From: Verrucomicrobiota bacterium
Lineage (GTDB): Bacteria; Verrucomicrobiota; Kiritimatiellia; JAHIZV01
NCBI GenBank assembly: GCA_018814445.1
Contig: JAHIZV010000237.1
Span: forward strand, 1 to 49,728
DNA: 49,728 nt
Reading direction: 5' to 3'
Shown here piece after piece: positions 25,288 through 34,852 of the stretch. Position 1 is the first letter of the stretch. Every line of letters begins with the position of its first letter. The notes beneath the pieces were generated by a model. It was given only the letters and a program-made list of their open reading frames with translations, made no database searches and was not told the DNA's origin. The position numbers and the translations under genes were made by a program.

Positions 25288-26787
25288 CTACCAACTGTAC
25301 TTCACCGTGTAGTGAAGCGAGCGGCGGCCGCCTGGTTTCAGAACGGGGCGAAACTCGATGGTATTCGGACCCGTCAGCTCGTACTGGCCGTCCGCCTTCA
25401 CAATCTCGAACGTATCCCAGCGATACATGTGCTCGATCACGCGAATCTCCGCCTCTTCCTCGGAGTCATTTGAGAGCCTGATTTCAAACGACTCCTCATA
25501 CTCATGAAGCGGCGTGACCTCGCTGTAACCCGTGCGCTCTCTTTCGCCAGAAATTCCGCGCGCGGCCCCCAACAGCACGTAGCCTTTCTCTTCGTTCTTC
25601 GTCGACTGAAGCCGGTCTTCACCCACCAGATCAACAGATCCGTCATCCCTCTTTCTGTAGAGCCTGAAATCGCCCGCCGGAAGATCGACGCCCAGTCCGT
25701 ATCGCTCCGTGTTGTTGAACTCCAGGTGCGCTTCGACGACCGTGTGGTACTCGGTTCCGTAGTTCCAATCGTTTCTTCTCTGTTGTTGAAACGTGTCGAA
25801 CTTCACGCCGTCATAGGTGAAAAACTTCTTTACCGGGACACTCTCGGCGTAGCAGTGCTGTACATGCTTCAGCGTGCCGTGTTCCAGTGTAACGGGCCTG
25901 GCAAGAGAGTAGTCCGCCATGACTGTTTCGCCCAGAACGGCCGACTCGACCGTTGGCTTGTCGGATCCATACGCATAACGCTGAATCATGCGTTGATCGG
26001 GCGCTTTCTTGGTGATCGGTCTCGACTCAAGTCCGGAGAGGAGCGCCCCCCGTTCTGTCGTGACGAGTTTGATGCGGGCATTCTTGAACGTGACTCCCGA
26101 GTTATTGGCTATTCCCACTCTGCCCATCAAGTCCGCGTGAGATCCATCCTCGTTCAAAAGCATCTCATAGGCCGCATGCCACTCCAGACCTCCGCTGCTG
26201 TAGTTCAGGCGAAGATTCTGCGGCCCGTCACGCTCCGCGTTGACCTGCCAGATAAGACTCGGCTCCAGAAAAGCGAGCGTGCTGGAATTGAGAAAAGACA
26301 CCTTCTCAATCGCCTGAATATCAGGAAACAAAGATGTCGTCCCGTCCGCCCTCTGTATCGCCAGCGGTGAATCGTCCTGGAAGGGGCCTCTATCCTCGGG
26401 GGCAGAAAGGACTTTTCCCTTCCACAGTCCGGCGGACGTCTGCACCTCGATTTCCTCCCCGCGGTAGCGGTCAAACAGAGCCCGCGTGTTGGCAAGGTCG
26501 TAGACGAACTGCTGTTCGACGATATCAAGACCCGAACTGCGGGTGACCGGCGAGAAGGAAACAGACGACGGAAGCAGTTCCGCGGGAAGACCCTTGAACA
26601 GGATACGGTTCTCGCCCGAACTCAAAGTCACTTGCCGAAGTTCGGTGACCAGGGCAAATCCTGAGTCGTAAATAGCCATCGTGACGCCGCGCGGCGCAGT
26701 AGCGTCAACATCTCGCGCTCCTGCGGAGTACAAGAATCCCGAAATCAGAACCAGCAATATCACAGCTAGACGTAGGCCTGTTCTCAT
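25288..26787 (-). CDS. DUF4139-type exported protein (copy 2)
   Basis: A 499-residue protein with signal peptide (about 6-24). It has the full DUF4139 layout: GVTMAIYDSGFALVTELRQVTLSSGENRILFKGLP near the start, a GEEIEVQTSAGLWKGKVLS beta-barrel insert, ALIWQVNAERDG-like LIWQVNAERDGPQNLRLNYSSGGLEWHAAYEMLL, NNSGVTFKNARIKLV, and a C-terminal half with LEFNNTERYGLGVDLPAGDFRLYRKRDDG and EESFEIRLSNDSEEEAEIRVIEHMYRWDTFEI. The function is unknown. It is the first gene of a two-gene unit with copy 1 and diverges from the S8 peptidase gene. AAAGGA precedes its ATG. Confidence 0.88.
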   Translation of the reverse strand: MRTGLRLAVILLVLISGFLYSAGARDVDATAPRGVTMAIYDSGFALVTELRQVTLSSGENRILFKGLPAELLPSSVSFSPVTRSSGLDIVEQQFVYDLANTRALFDRYRGEEIEVQTSAGLWKGKVLSAPEDRGPFQDDSPLAIQRADGTTSLFPDIQAIEKVSFLNSSTLAFLEPSLIWQVNAERDGPQNLRLNYSSGGLEWHAAYEMLLNEDGSHADLMGRVGIANNSGVTFKNARIKLVTTERGALLSGLESRPITKKAPDQRMIQRYAYGSDKPTVESAVLGETVMADYSLARPVTLEHGTLKHVQHCYAESVPVKKFFTYDGVKFDTFQQQRRNDWNYGTEYHTVVEAHLEFNNTERYGLGVDLPAGDFRLYRKRDDGSVDLVGEDRLQSTKNEEKGYVLLGAARGISGERERTGYSEVTPLHEYEESFEIRLSNDSEEEAEIRVIEHMYRWDTFEIVKADGQYELTGPNTIEFRPVLKPGGRRSLHYTVKYSW

Positions 26788-26995
26788 GTCTCAAATCCTT
26801 TCGCACTGCCACTTGGTATGTCTAAACATATATCAGTCCACAAGACCCCGTGTCACGCATCCCTTTCCCGACCCCCTCCCGGCCGGAAAGTGCGAACACG
26901 CGGCCAACTACACGAAAGGTGGAAACACTGCTATACTGTGATAAAGTACTGCACATGTGTGTAACTGTGGTCGCGGTCTATTCAGAAAGCCCTTT
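26788..26995. promoter_or_regulatory. Divergent region between DUF4139 unit and S8 peptidase
   Basis: A 208-bp gap between divergent genes. TATACT at 26932-26937 is a good -10 box for the peptidase gene, but no matching -35 is seen. TATATG on the other strand near 26830 may serve the DUF4139 unit. No further gene is convincing here. Confidence 0.3.
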
Positions 26996-29900
26996 ATGGT
27001 GAAGCGCTTCGGATGGTTCATACCTGTTTCGGCGCTACTTTTGGCCTTCGCCCTCCTTTCTGTGCGAAACGCAAGGAAGCACAAGTCCTTGTCTCCGATT
27101 GCTGACGAACCCGGAGATATCTCTGTTGCGACCGGCGTCGCGGCTGATGCAGGGCATTCCTCGACAAACCGGCAAACGGAAACCAGACAGGTTCCTCCAT
27201 CTGTCTCCCGCGAACCGGCGTCCGGCACACTGTCCGAAATGATCGACCGCACCCCTGACAACGATATTGACGATTCTGATTCGAGACACATCTCGGCTCT
27301 GGCCCGGAAACAGCGCGCTCGACAGGAAGAGGCCGTAGCTGGAGCCCGCAAGAACGACTGGCTGATCAGGGAAAGCACGGACAAGGCCAATCTCGAACTC
27401 ATGGATGTCCGGGATGGTCGCCCCCTCTACAACCAGACACACAACGTAAACGCCGCGATCTCAACCGCGGCGAATCTTGTGCGCGAAACACCCCCCTACA
27501 GTCTGTCGGCAACCGGCTTGACGGTGGGCGTGTGGGACGGAGGGCATGTTCGGGCGACTCACCAGGAATTCGGCGGCCGGGTATCCACAAACGGAACAGG
27601 AACCGTTGAGAATCATGCGACGCATGTCGCAGGAACCATCTCCGCTTCGGGAAAAGTCGCTGCGGCACTCGGCATGGCGCCGCGGGTTAAAATCGAATCC
27701 TACGACTGGAATCTGGACGAGTCGGAAATGGCCTCCCGCGCGATGACGGCAACAGGTGAAACCAACAAGCTCCAGATATCAAATCACTCCTACGGCTTCG
27801 TCACCGGTTGGTCGACCGGCAGCTACTCCGGCAACAGCGGCCCCCACTGGTTCGGCGTATGGGGCGATCGAGAGGATGATGGCTTCGGCAGGTACAGCGT
27901 CGACGCGTGGGCGTGGGACAGCATCCTGTACGACTCCCCGTATTTCCTTCCGTTCAAATCCGCAGGTAACGACCGAAACGACAGCGCGCCGTCCAGCGGC
28001 ACGACGTTCTACTACATCGATGGCACCTGGAAGTCCACCAGCTACAACCCGGGCATCCACCCCTACAGCGACGGATATGATGCCGGCGGATACGACACGA
28101 TCTCCGCGCGGGGAACCTGCAAGAATCTGATCACAGTCGGCGCCGTCAACGATGCCGTTTCAGGAGGAGTGAGAGATCTATCCGCGGGTACGATGTCGTC
28201 CTTCAGTTGTTGGGGCCCAACCGACGACGGCCGCGTCAAACCCGACATCGTCGCCAACGGAGTCGGGCTCTATTCGACCATCGGATCTTCCGATACCGCC
28301 TACCAGGGGGGATGGAACGGAACCAGCATGTCGACGCCAAACGCCGCGGGTTCAGCCGCGCTGCTGGTGGAGTACTACGGGAACCTCTTCACAAATCAGC
28401 ACATGAGAGCCAGTACCCTCAAAGGACTGATCCTTCACACGGCTGACGACATCGGCAACGCGGGGCCGGACTACGCGAATGGCTGGGGTCTGATGAACAC
28501 GAAGGCCGCGGCGGACATCATTGCCGCCCATGCGAGCCGGACCAATGCGCACCGTATTCTCGAGGATTATGTTGCGACGAATGTCCTGACAAACACGTAT
28601 TCCATAATCGCGGACGGCTCAGAGGACATCAAGGTCACACTGTGCTGGACGGACCCGCCAGGCCCACCACAAAGTGGACTGGACAATAGAACAAGCGTTC
28701 TGGTTAACAACCTCGATCTTCGCGTGATAGAACCGGATGGAACTACAAACTTCCCCTACCTCCTGAATGTCACCAACCCGATAGCTCTTGCTGTCAACGC
28801 CGATAACGACATAGACAACGTGGAACAGGTCGTCGTCGCCGGCCCAACGAACGCAGGGAACTACAGCTTCTTCGTCACGCTCGACGGAGACCTCACAGGC
28901 AATATCCAGTACTACAGCATTATCATCAGTGGATCCGCTCTTCCTCCGGAGATTGACCATACGCCGCTCGGAAACACGACTAACACTTCAACCGACTACC
29001 TCGTAAGCGCCGTGATCACCGCCGAGACCGCCGTTGATACCAACCAGGTCCTGTTGCGCTGGAATACAAACGGTTCGACGGCGGCCTTCACGACCAACCT
29101 GATGTCCTTCTCCACAAACGACACGTATGAAAGTGGAATATCGCCGCAACCTGTAGGAACAATCATTTCATACTACATCTCGGCAGCGGCAACGAATGGA
29201 CTGACAACCGAGGATCCCCCGGGAGCGCCACTGTCGCTGTATTCATTCGAGATCCGCCCGCCCGTTGATCTGACCATCACCGGCACTCCCCACCAGGTCG
29301 AAACAGTCTCACCTGACTACGGTACTCACACCTACCCCTCGGGAGAAACGGTCAACGTTGAAGCAGGACCCTACAGCTCACCCAGCAACGGGTTCCGGTA
29401 CGCCGTCACAGGCTGGTCGGGATCGGGCAGCGTGCCCTTGTCGGGCTCCTCCAACAGCTTCGCTGTCTCCCTCTCCGTCACTTCTTCCCTGTCGTGGCAC
29501 TGGACCATTGAGAATGCTCTGACGCAGACTTCAACACCTGCGGGAATCGTCGAGACGATGACATGGTGGCGGGCGGATACAACCGGCACGACGAAAACAG
29601 CGGAAAGCGGAACAATGATCGGCTCCACGCAGGTCATGTTCGCGAGCTGGTTTGTTGACGGGGCCCGCCAACCGGATTCTTCCAACACGGCGGTGAATCC
29701 GGCGGAAGGGCTGATCATGAGCACGTCACACACTGCAGCGGCCTTGTACATCGCCGAAGATGAAGACAGTGACTCGGATTCCCTGGGCGACTGGTGGGAG
29801 ATATTCTACTTCGGCTCCACGGGCGCTTTGTCAGGCGCGGACGATGACAGCGATGGATTCGACAACGGAACGGAATATGACGACAACACCAATCCACGAG

Positions 29901-32404
29901 ACATCAACAGCTTCCCCACCCCACCCTCCATCGTCCATACCGCTCTGGCGGATCCGCAGAGCTCACCCGCTCCCTGGACGGTTTCCGCCGTCGTGTCGGA
30001 CAACTATCAGGTTGCCTCGGTCACCCTCTGGTGGAGCAGAAACAGTGGCGGATGGCAGAGCACGTCGATGACGCACACCGGAAGCGGAACATACTCAAAC
30101 GCAATACCGCTACCGGGAACCAACGGGGATGATTTCGTGTATCGGATAGTCGCCGACGACGGCGCGGATCTTACCTCCACAAACGGCCCGCACTCCTTCT
30201 CCGTTGACTACCCGATAATCGGCGTGACTCCCGACGATCTGGGTCATTTCGTCCTTCAGCCGGGCACGTCGACAAATACCTCTCTCGTCATAACAAATGC
30301 CGGTTCGGCCCTTCTCTCATGGAACATCACGCTCCGCGGACTGGGTTTGGAGGAAGATGTCGAAGGAGGCACCAACTCGTGGCTCCATTACGGAACAAAC
30401 GATCTCTGGCACATATCGACTTCACGGCACTATTCCGCATCCCATTCATGGTATGCAGGTTATGAAGGTCTGGGCGCGTATGCCAATTCCATGCACGCGA
30501 TGCTGCTGACCCCTTTGGTGAAGCTTGGCAGTAATGCAGTCTTGAGCTTCCGGCACTGGATAGACGCAGAACTGTACTACAGCGACTACACCTGGGATGG
30601 AGGGATTGTTGAGTTATCGACGAATGCCGGGATGTCCTTTTTCCAGATCGCTCCCATCGGAGGATACGCTCATCAGATCTTTGGCCACCCCGCCTCTCCA
30701 TGGCCGAACGGGACCCCATGTTTTGCCGACACGGGAGTGTGGAAGCAGGCTTCTTTTGATCTTTCCGCCTACGAAGGCCATGAGGCCGTCGTTCGCTTCC
30801 ACTTCGGATCGGACGGCGCTGCCGTGGAAGAAGGCTGGTACATTGACGACGTCCTGATTACCCCGCATCTCGGCACAAACGACTGGCTCCTGTTCTCTGC
30901 AATCAGCGGAAGTGTGAACGCGGCAACATCCAGTAATATCACTGCCTTCATCGACTCAACGGGAATACCCACGGGAGCTGATCGCGGCGCCGTGATACAC
31001 ATCAACAGCAATGACCAGGAGACGCCCACAAGCAGCGTGCCAATCGCCCTGTCAGTCAGAACACCTCCCGCCGTGATCGCAGTAACAGGACTCCAGACTT
31101 CCACCGGCGGTGAAGGGGTTGCAACGATAAGCAATCACGTCTACGACGCTGACGGTGAGACGGTGAGCCTCGAGGTCGCGGTGTCCACAAACCAAGGTGT
31201 GAGCTGGTCAACGGGGTGGATGGCGGGAGCGCAGGCTGACATAGGGTCTCCCGCAGTCTCGAACGGCGCCCCGAGACACGTCTACAACATCGCGACCGAG
31301 TCTGCCGGAACTCCGTTCACAAACCGCGTCTCGGTGTCATGGGATACGACGAATGAACTCCTGGCTGTGTCTCTCAGCACCTCCACGCTGGTACGCGTCC
31401 GGCCGTGGGACAAGTACTACCCGGGCCATGCGGTGACAAGCACTCCATTCATGGTCGACAATGAGTCGCCGTCACAACCCACTGTGATTCTCATCGGCAC
31501 GCACACTCAGGAAACATGGTCTACCGCAAATGACATGACAGCTTCATGGGCGCCATCGGATGACGGAGAAGGCGGCGGCGTGTCGAAGTACATCTATGCC
31601 TTCAGCAATGTTTCCGTCATCGCCGCGGACGCAGCATCCACCGTCAGCACGAACGCTGCGGCAACCGACATTCCAGACGGCACGAACTGGCGCTTCAACG
31701 TCAAAGCGGTAGACGTGTTCGGTAACGAGAGCCCCTCGACCAGCACGGGTCCTTTCTGGATTGATACGACGCCTCCGGTCACAGGCATCGTCTATCTCCA
31801 GACCAGCGAGCTTGGAGATTACACTCTTGGTTCAACCATCACCGGCCGGTGGAGCGGCTTCAGTGATGTACTCTCGGGCCTCGACGGATACTATTTCAGT
31901 CTCACCAACAACGCGCCCTCAACGAACGGCAACTGGACTGCGGGTACGAACGGCATCCTCACCGGAGCCGCACTCGATGAGGCGGACAATTTCTTCGTAT
32001 GGGCCGCTGACGTGGCAGGCAATATCGGAACGTCGGCCTTCGCCCTGACGCTCGTGCTCGACCCGTCCGGCGATCACGACGGCGATGGCATGAGCAACCG
32101 GGACGAGGAAACCTCCGGAACAGGCATAAGCGACAGCAATAGTCTCTTCATCTCAAAGGACGCCTCTCCCGCGGTCACAAACCGTGAACCCCCGACGATA
32201 CGCTGGCCCTATGCTGCAAATCGTGAGTACATCGTCTTCTGGAGCGAGTCACACGTCTTCTCAAACGACCTCAACTGGGCAGCCATTACCAATCCCGTCT
32301 ACTCCGTAACAAATGGCTGGGCCGTGTGGGTAGACACCAACGGGCTCGACATACCGTCGACCGTATGGCGCCTCTATCGGATTGGCGTCAGTTCGGCTCA
32401 GTAA
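26996..32404 (+). CDS. Giant exported subtilisin-family (S8) peptidase
   Basis: An 1802-residue protein with an N-terminal hydrophobic signal or anchor (6-21). A propeptide-like region (25-165) is followed by the S8 domain: D181 in VGVWDGGH, H207 in NHATHVAGT, Asn in SAGND, S444 in NGTSMSTP. After it comes a jelly-roll domain (about 550-660, NNLDLRVIEPDG and DNVEQVVV) like that of KP-43-type subtilases. Then come Ig/FN3-like stretches, a DxDxDG-rich Ca-binding linker (about 920-965), a MAM-like sandwich (about 1115-1295, ending EEGWYIDDVLI), more Ig-like repeats and a second DHDGDG linker (about 1694). The C-terminus has no PEP-CTERM tail. It likely acts outside the cell or on its surface, on protein substrates. 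I chose ATG 26996; a GTG at 26957 is in frame but lacks a ribosome-binding site. Confidence 0.93.
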   Translation: MVKRFGWFIPVSALLLAFALLSVRNARKHKSLSPIADEPGDISVATGVAADAGHSSTNRQTETRQVPPSVSREPASGTLSEMIDRTPDNDIDDSDSRHISALARKQRARQEEAVAGARKNDWLIRESTDKANLELMDVRDGRPLYNQTHNVNAAISTAANLVRETPPYSLSATGLTVGVWDGGHVRATHQEFGGRVSTNGTGTVENHATHVAGTISASGKVAAALGMAPRVKIESYDWNLDESEMASRAMTATGETNKLQISNHSYGFVTGWSTGSYSGNSGPHWFGVWGDREDDGFGRYSVDAWAWDSILYDSPYFLPFKSAGNDRNDSAPSSGTTFYYIDGTWKSTSYNPGIHPYSDGYDAGGYDTISARGTCKNLITVGAVNDAVSGGVRDLSAGTMSSFSCWGPTDDGRVKPDIVANGVGLYSTIGSSDTAYQGGWNGTSMSTPNAAGSAALLVEYYGNLFTNQHMRASTLKGLILHTADDIGNAGPDYANGWGLMNTKAAADIIAAHASRTNAHRILEDYVATNVLTNTYSIIADGSEDIKVTLCWTDPPGPPQSGLDNRTSVLVNNLDLRVIEPDGTTNFPYLLNVTNPIALAVNADNDIDNVEQVVVAGPTNAGNYSFFVTLDGDLTGNIQYYSIIISGSALPPEIDHTPLGNTTNTSTDYLVSAVITAETAVDTNQVLLRWNTNGSTAAFTTNLMSFSTNDTYESGISPQPVGTIISYYISAAATNGLTTEDPPGAPLSLYSFEIRPPVDLTITGTPHQVETVSPDYGTHTYPSGETVNVEAGPYSSPSNGFRYAVTGWSGSGSVPLSGSSNSFAVSLSVTSSLSWHWTIENALTQTSTPAGIVETMTWWRADTTGTTKTAESGTMIGSTQVMFASWFVDGARQPDSSNTAVNPAEGLIMSTSHTAAALYIAEDEDSDSDSLGDWWEIFYFGSTGALSGADDDSDGFDNGTEYDDNTNPRDINSFPTPPSIVHTALADPQSSPAPWTVSAVVSDNYQVASVTLWWSRNSGGWQSTSMTHTGSGTYSNAIPLPGTNGDDFVYRIVADDGADLTSTNGPHSFSVDYPIIGVTPDDLGHFVLQPGTSTNTSLVITNAGSALLSWNITLRGLGLEEDVEGGTNSWLHYGTNDLWHISTSRHYSASHSWYAGYEGLGAYANSMHAMLLTPLVKLGSNAVLSFRHWIDAELYYSDYTWDGGIVELSTNAGMSFFQIAPIGGYAHQIFGHPASPWPNGTPCFADTGVWKQASFDLSAYEGHEAVVRFHFGSDGAAVEEGWYIDDVLITPHLGTNDWLLFSAISGSVNAATSSNITAFIDSTGIPTGADRGAVIHINSNDQETPTSSVPIALSVRTPPAVIAVTGLQTSTGGEGVATISNHVYDADGETVSLEVAVSTNQGVSWSTGWMAGAQADIGSPAVSNGAPRHVYNIATESAGTPFTNRVSVSWDTTNELLAVSLSTSTLVRVRPWDKYYPGHAVTSTPFMVDNESPSQPTVILIGTHTQETWSTANDMTASWAPSDDGEGGGVSKYIYAFSNVSVIAADAASTVSTNAAATDIPDGTNWRFNVKAVDVFGNESPSTSTGPFWIDTTPPVTGIVYLQTSELGDYTLGSTITGRWSGFSDVLSGLDGYYFSLTNNAPSTNGNWTAGTNGILTGAALDEADNFFVWAADVAGNIGTSAFALTLVLDPSGDHDGDGMSNRDEETSGTGISDSNSLFISKDASPAVTNREPPTIRWPYAANREYIVFWSESHVFSNDLNWAAITNPVYSVTNGWAVWVDTNGLDIPSTVWRLYRIGVSSAQ

Positions 32405-32502
32405 CTCCCCCGATTATGCAGGCGGAACACGTAATCAGCATATGTCCGCCCTTGAAACCACGCATCTGAAATGAAAGACTCCTTTTTCAAGTGAGGCGCG
32501 AT

Positions 32503-33984
32503 ATGAAGCGTATTTTCTTTCTTGTCGTTTTCGCCAATGCCGCATGGTTCGGTCTATCTGCATCCCGGGCCGAGGAGATTACCGCACGCGCCAAAACCGC
32601 GGCATACGCCCTCGATAACCCCTCGATACTCCGCGGTTACTTTCCCGCAGGGGCACAGCTGACAGTCCTGGACAACTACAACGACGCCATGGCGAAAGTC
32701 CGCTTCCGTTCTCCAAGCGGGAAAGTGGTCGAAGCCCTCTGCCGCAAATCCGATCTGGGTATCGCGAGCGGGGACGGACCGCCCGCCACGTCTTCGGCCG
32801 GTGATCCGACGGGCATCAACAAGGCTTTCGGCATTGATTTGTGGCAGGACGGGAATCTCTGGGACGACGTTGACGCGGACGTGGGACGCCGCCTTGGCTG
32901 GCCCGAAGAATCCCGCACGAAAACACTCTCCAGCTATCGTCGCTACACGGGTCCTGACGTGAAAGTCCTCGGCGTACGCCCCTACTCTCTCACCTTCCTC
33001 GCCGAGGACGGCAAACCGACCGAGTTCTCCATGGTATTTGCCAACAAGGGCGACTACCAGGGTTTCGCCGGAGAGGACCTGGAGAACCGGAAAGGAGTGA
33101 AGCGCGCGCTGAAGGAATTCGAAGCCGTACTGAACGAAGACGCAGCAGCTCTGGAGAAAGCGCTCACCCCGATACTTGGCGAACCGGAACGCATCCGGTA
33201 CGGACAGGGCAAGAACGTCAGAGACACGGTACTTCGGTGGGACTGGGGCGATCATGCGATTCTTCTGGCTACGCCTGAAGGAGAATTTGTCGGCCTGCGG
33301 ATTGTCCCCGGCGCTCTCGCCGATTCCGGCGGAAAAGTCGAGCGGGTCAGAGACATAGAACTGAGGACTATGCTGGCCGGGAGAGTAGAAAAGCGCCCAA
33401 AAGGCGACGTGGTGGTTGGCGAGATACCGATGGTCGATCAGGGGCCGAAGGGCTTCTGCGTTCCTGCCACCTGGTCACGCTATCTGCGCTACATGGGTGT
33501 TCCTTCCGATATGTACGGTCTGGCAATGGCGGGACAGACGGGAATCGGCGGAGGTACGTATCTCCACGCCATGTCCGACAGCGTGGAAGATCTTCTTCGA
33601 AAATACGGAAAGAAGCTTCAGAAGATCAACAACTCGCTCAAGATCCAGAATATCAACAAGTACATCGACAAGGGCCTGCCGATCATGTGGACCATGTTCG
33701 TCAATCGGGATCTGGATAAAGACATTCTCGAGCGCACGGCCGACAGGAAGAAGTGCGCAGACTGGGATGCATGGAAAGCGCGGCTTGAGGAGCCGAGAAG
33801 AAAGGCCGAGAAAGAAGGCATCTCCGAAGGCGGGGCTCATATCTGCATGATCATCGGGTATAACGAGAATACGGAAGAACTCGCCATCAGCGACTCATGG
33901 GGCCCGCTTTTCGCCGAGCGCTGGTTGACTGTCGAAGAAGCCGAGGCGATTACTCAAGGCGACCTGATGGTCATTCGATGGTAG
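32503..33984 (+). CDS. Exported protein with C-terminal C39-like cysteine peptidase domain
   Basis: A 493-residue protein with a signal peptide (3-23, cleavage near SRAEE). Residues about 25-85 resemble an SH3-like module (TAKTAAYAL, PAGAQLTVLDNYNDAMAKVRF). The middle is unrecognised. The C-terminal third reads as a papain-like/C39-like fold: IPMVDQGPKGFCVPAT with nucleophile C319, GGAHICMIIGYN with H446, and AISDSWG with D464. Proteins of this kind cleave or bind peptides, but no target is shown. GAGG lies about 6 nt before the ATG; the GTG four codons earlier is less likely. It follows the S8 peptidase by 98 bp on the same strand. Confidence 0.82.
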   Translation: MKRIFFLVVFANAAWFGLSASRAEEITARAKTAAYALDNPSILRGYFPAGAQLTVLDNYNDAMAKVRFRSPSGKVVEALCRKSDLGIASGDGPPATSSAGDPTGINKAFGIDLWQDGNLWDDVDADVGRRLGWPEESRTKTLSSYRRYTGPDVKVLGVRPYSLTFLAEDGKPTEFSMVFANKGDYQGFAGEDLENRKGVKRALKEFEAVLNEDAAALEKALTPILGEPERIRYGQGKNVRDTVLRWDWGDHAILLATPEGEFVGLRIVPGALADSGGKVERVRDIELRTMLAGRVEKRPKGDVVVGEIPMVDQGPKGFCVPATWSRYLRYMGVPSDMYGLAMAGQTGIGGGTYLHAMSDSVEDLLRKYGKKLQKINNSLKIQNINKYIDKGLPIMWTMFVNRDLDKDILERTADRKKCADWDAWKARLEEPRRKAEKEGISEGGAHICMIIGYNENTEELAISDSWGPLFAERWLTVEEAEAITQGDLMVIRW

Positions 33985-34104
33985 TCACGGGACATGATAC
34001 AGCCTCCCCTCCGCGAGCGAGAGGCACTCTTCAACCTTGAAATCGCGCGACCACAATGAAACACTTCTCCGTTCTCTTCCTAAGGAGTTATCAGAAAGGT
34101 TTTT

Positions 34105-34848
34105 ATGATAGTTGTTCTCCATCGGAATCTGCATGTCGCGATTCTGAGCATTCTGGTCACGGCCTGGATCGGGTGCACTGAAGCCGCCTCCGCCGGCAAA
34201 CAGAGCGGTCTGCACATCTACTATCTCAGACATGCGGAAACCGTCGCCAACACGTCGGCCGTGTACACCTTCAAGAACGAATCCCGCTTCTCACCTGCCG
34301 GGCAGAAGCAGGTTGAGTCTGTTTCTGGTCTTCTTTCGGACTACGAGTTCGACTCGATCATCACCAGCCCCACCTTCCGAACGCGAAAGACGATTCTCCC
34401 GTATCTGAAAGAGAAAGGCATGACAGCCGTGATCTGGCCCGAGGCCGAAGAGTGCTGCTGGCATTCGGACAGAACCACGCCCGCAGGGGATGAAATAGAC
34501 TTCAGAAACAGGATTCTACTTGATGAAGACGAAGCCCCTTTCTTTACGTTTCGCGACGACAAGGCCGACTGCTGGATCAAGCTCAGTAACTACAATGACG
34601 GGATGCAGATCGTTGAGCGCACTCATGAACTCATCCTTCAGCAGTATGGGGGCAAAGACGTGACCATTCTGATCGTCGGCCATCAGTTGTCGGGATCGCG
34701 CCTGATCGAGCTTCTCCTTGGACTTGAACCCGTGGGACGTTTCAGAATCGAGAATGCCTCGCTGTCTCATCTGAAACAGAATAGGGATGGAACGTTCGAA
34801 TTACTCGGCCTGAGTGGAAACGAATACCACGAGACGTCAGACCGCTGA
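34105..34848 (+). CDS. Exported histidine-phosphatase-family protein
   Basis: A 247-residue protein with a hydrophobic N-terminus (about 8-22) that reads as a signal peptide ending TEAASA. The histidine phosphatase motif is IYYLRHAETVANT (R42, H43), followed by FSPAGQKQVES, DSIITSPTFRTRKT and LIVGHQLSGSRLIELLLG, which supply the second Arg and His. A DDKADCWIKLSNYNDGMQIVERTHEL segment is likely a substrate-specificity insert. A Cys at position 24 follows WIG, a poor lipobox, so lipidation is doubtful. The substrate cannot be told. AAAGG precedes the ATG. It converges with the next gene, whose stop lies 4 bp away. Confidence 0.87.
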   Translation: MIVVLHRNLHVAILSILVTAWIGCTEAASAGKQSGLHIYYLRHAETVANTSAVYTFKNESRFSPAGQKQVESVSGLLSDYEFDSIITSPTFRTRKTILPYLKEKGMTAVIWPEAEECCWHSDRTTPAGDEIDFRNRILLDEDEAPFFTFRDDKADCWIKLSNYNDGMQIVERTHELILQQYGGKDVTILIVGHQLSGSRLIELLLGLEPVGRFRIENASLSHLKQNRDGTFELLGLSGNEYHETSDR

Positions 34849-34852
34849 GATC

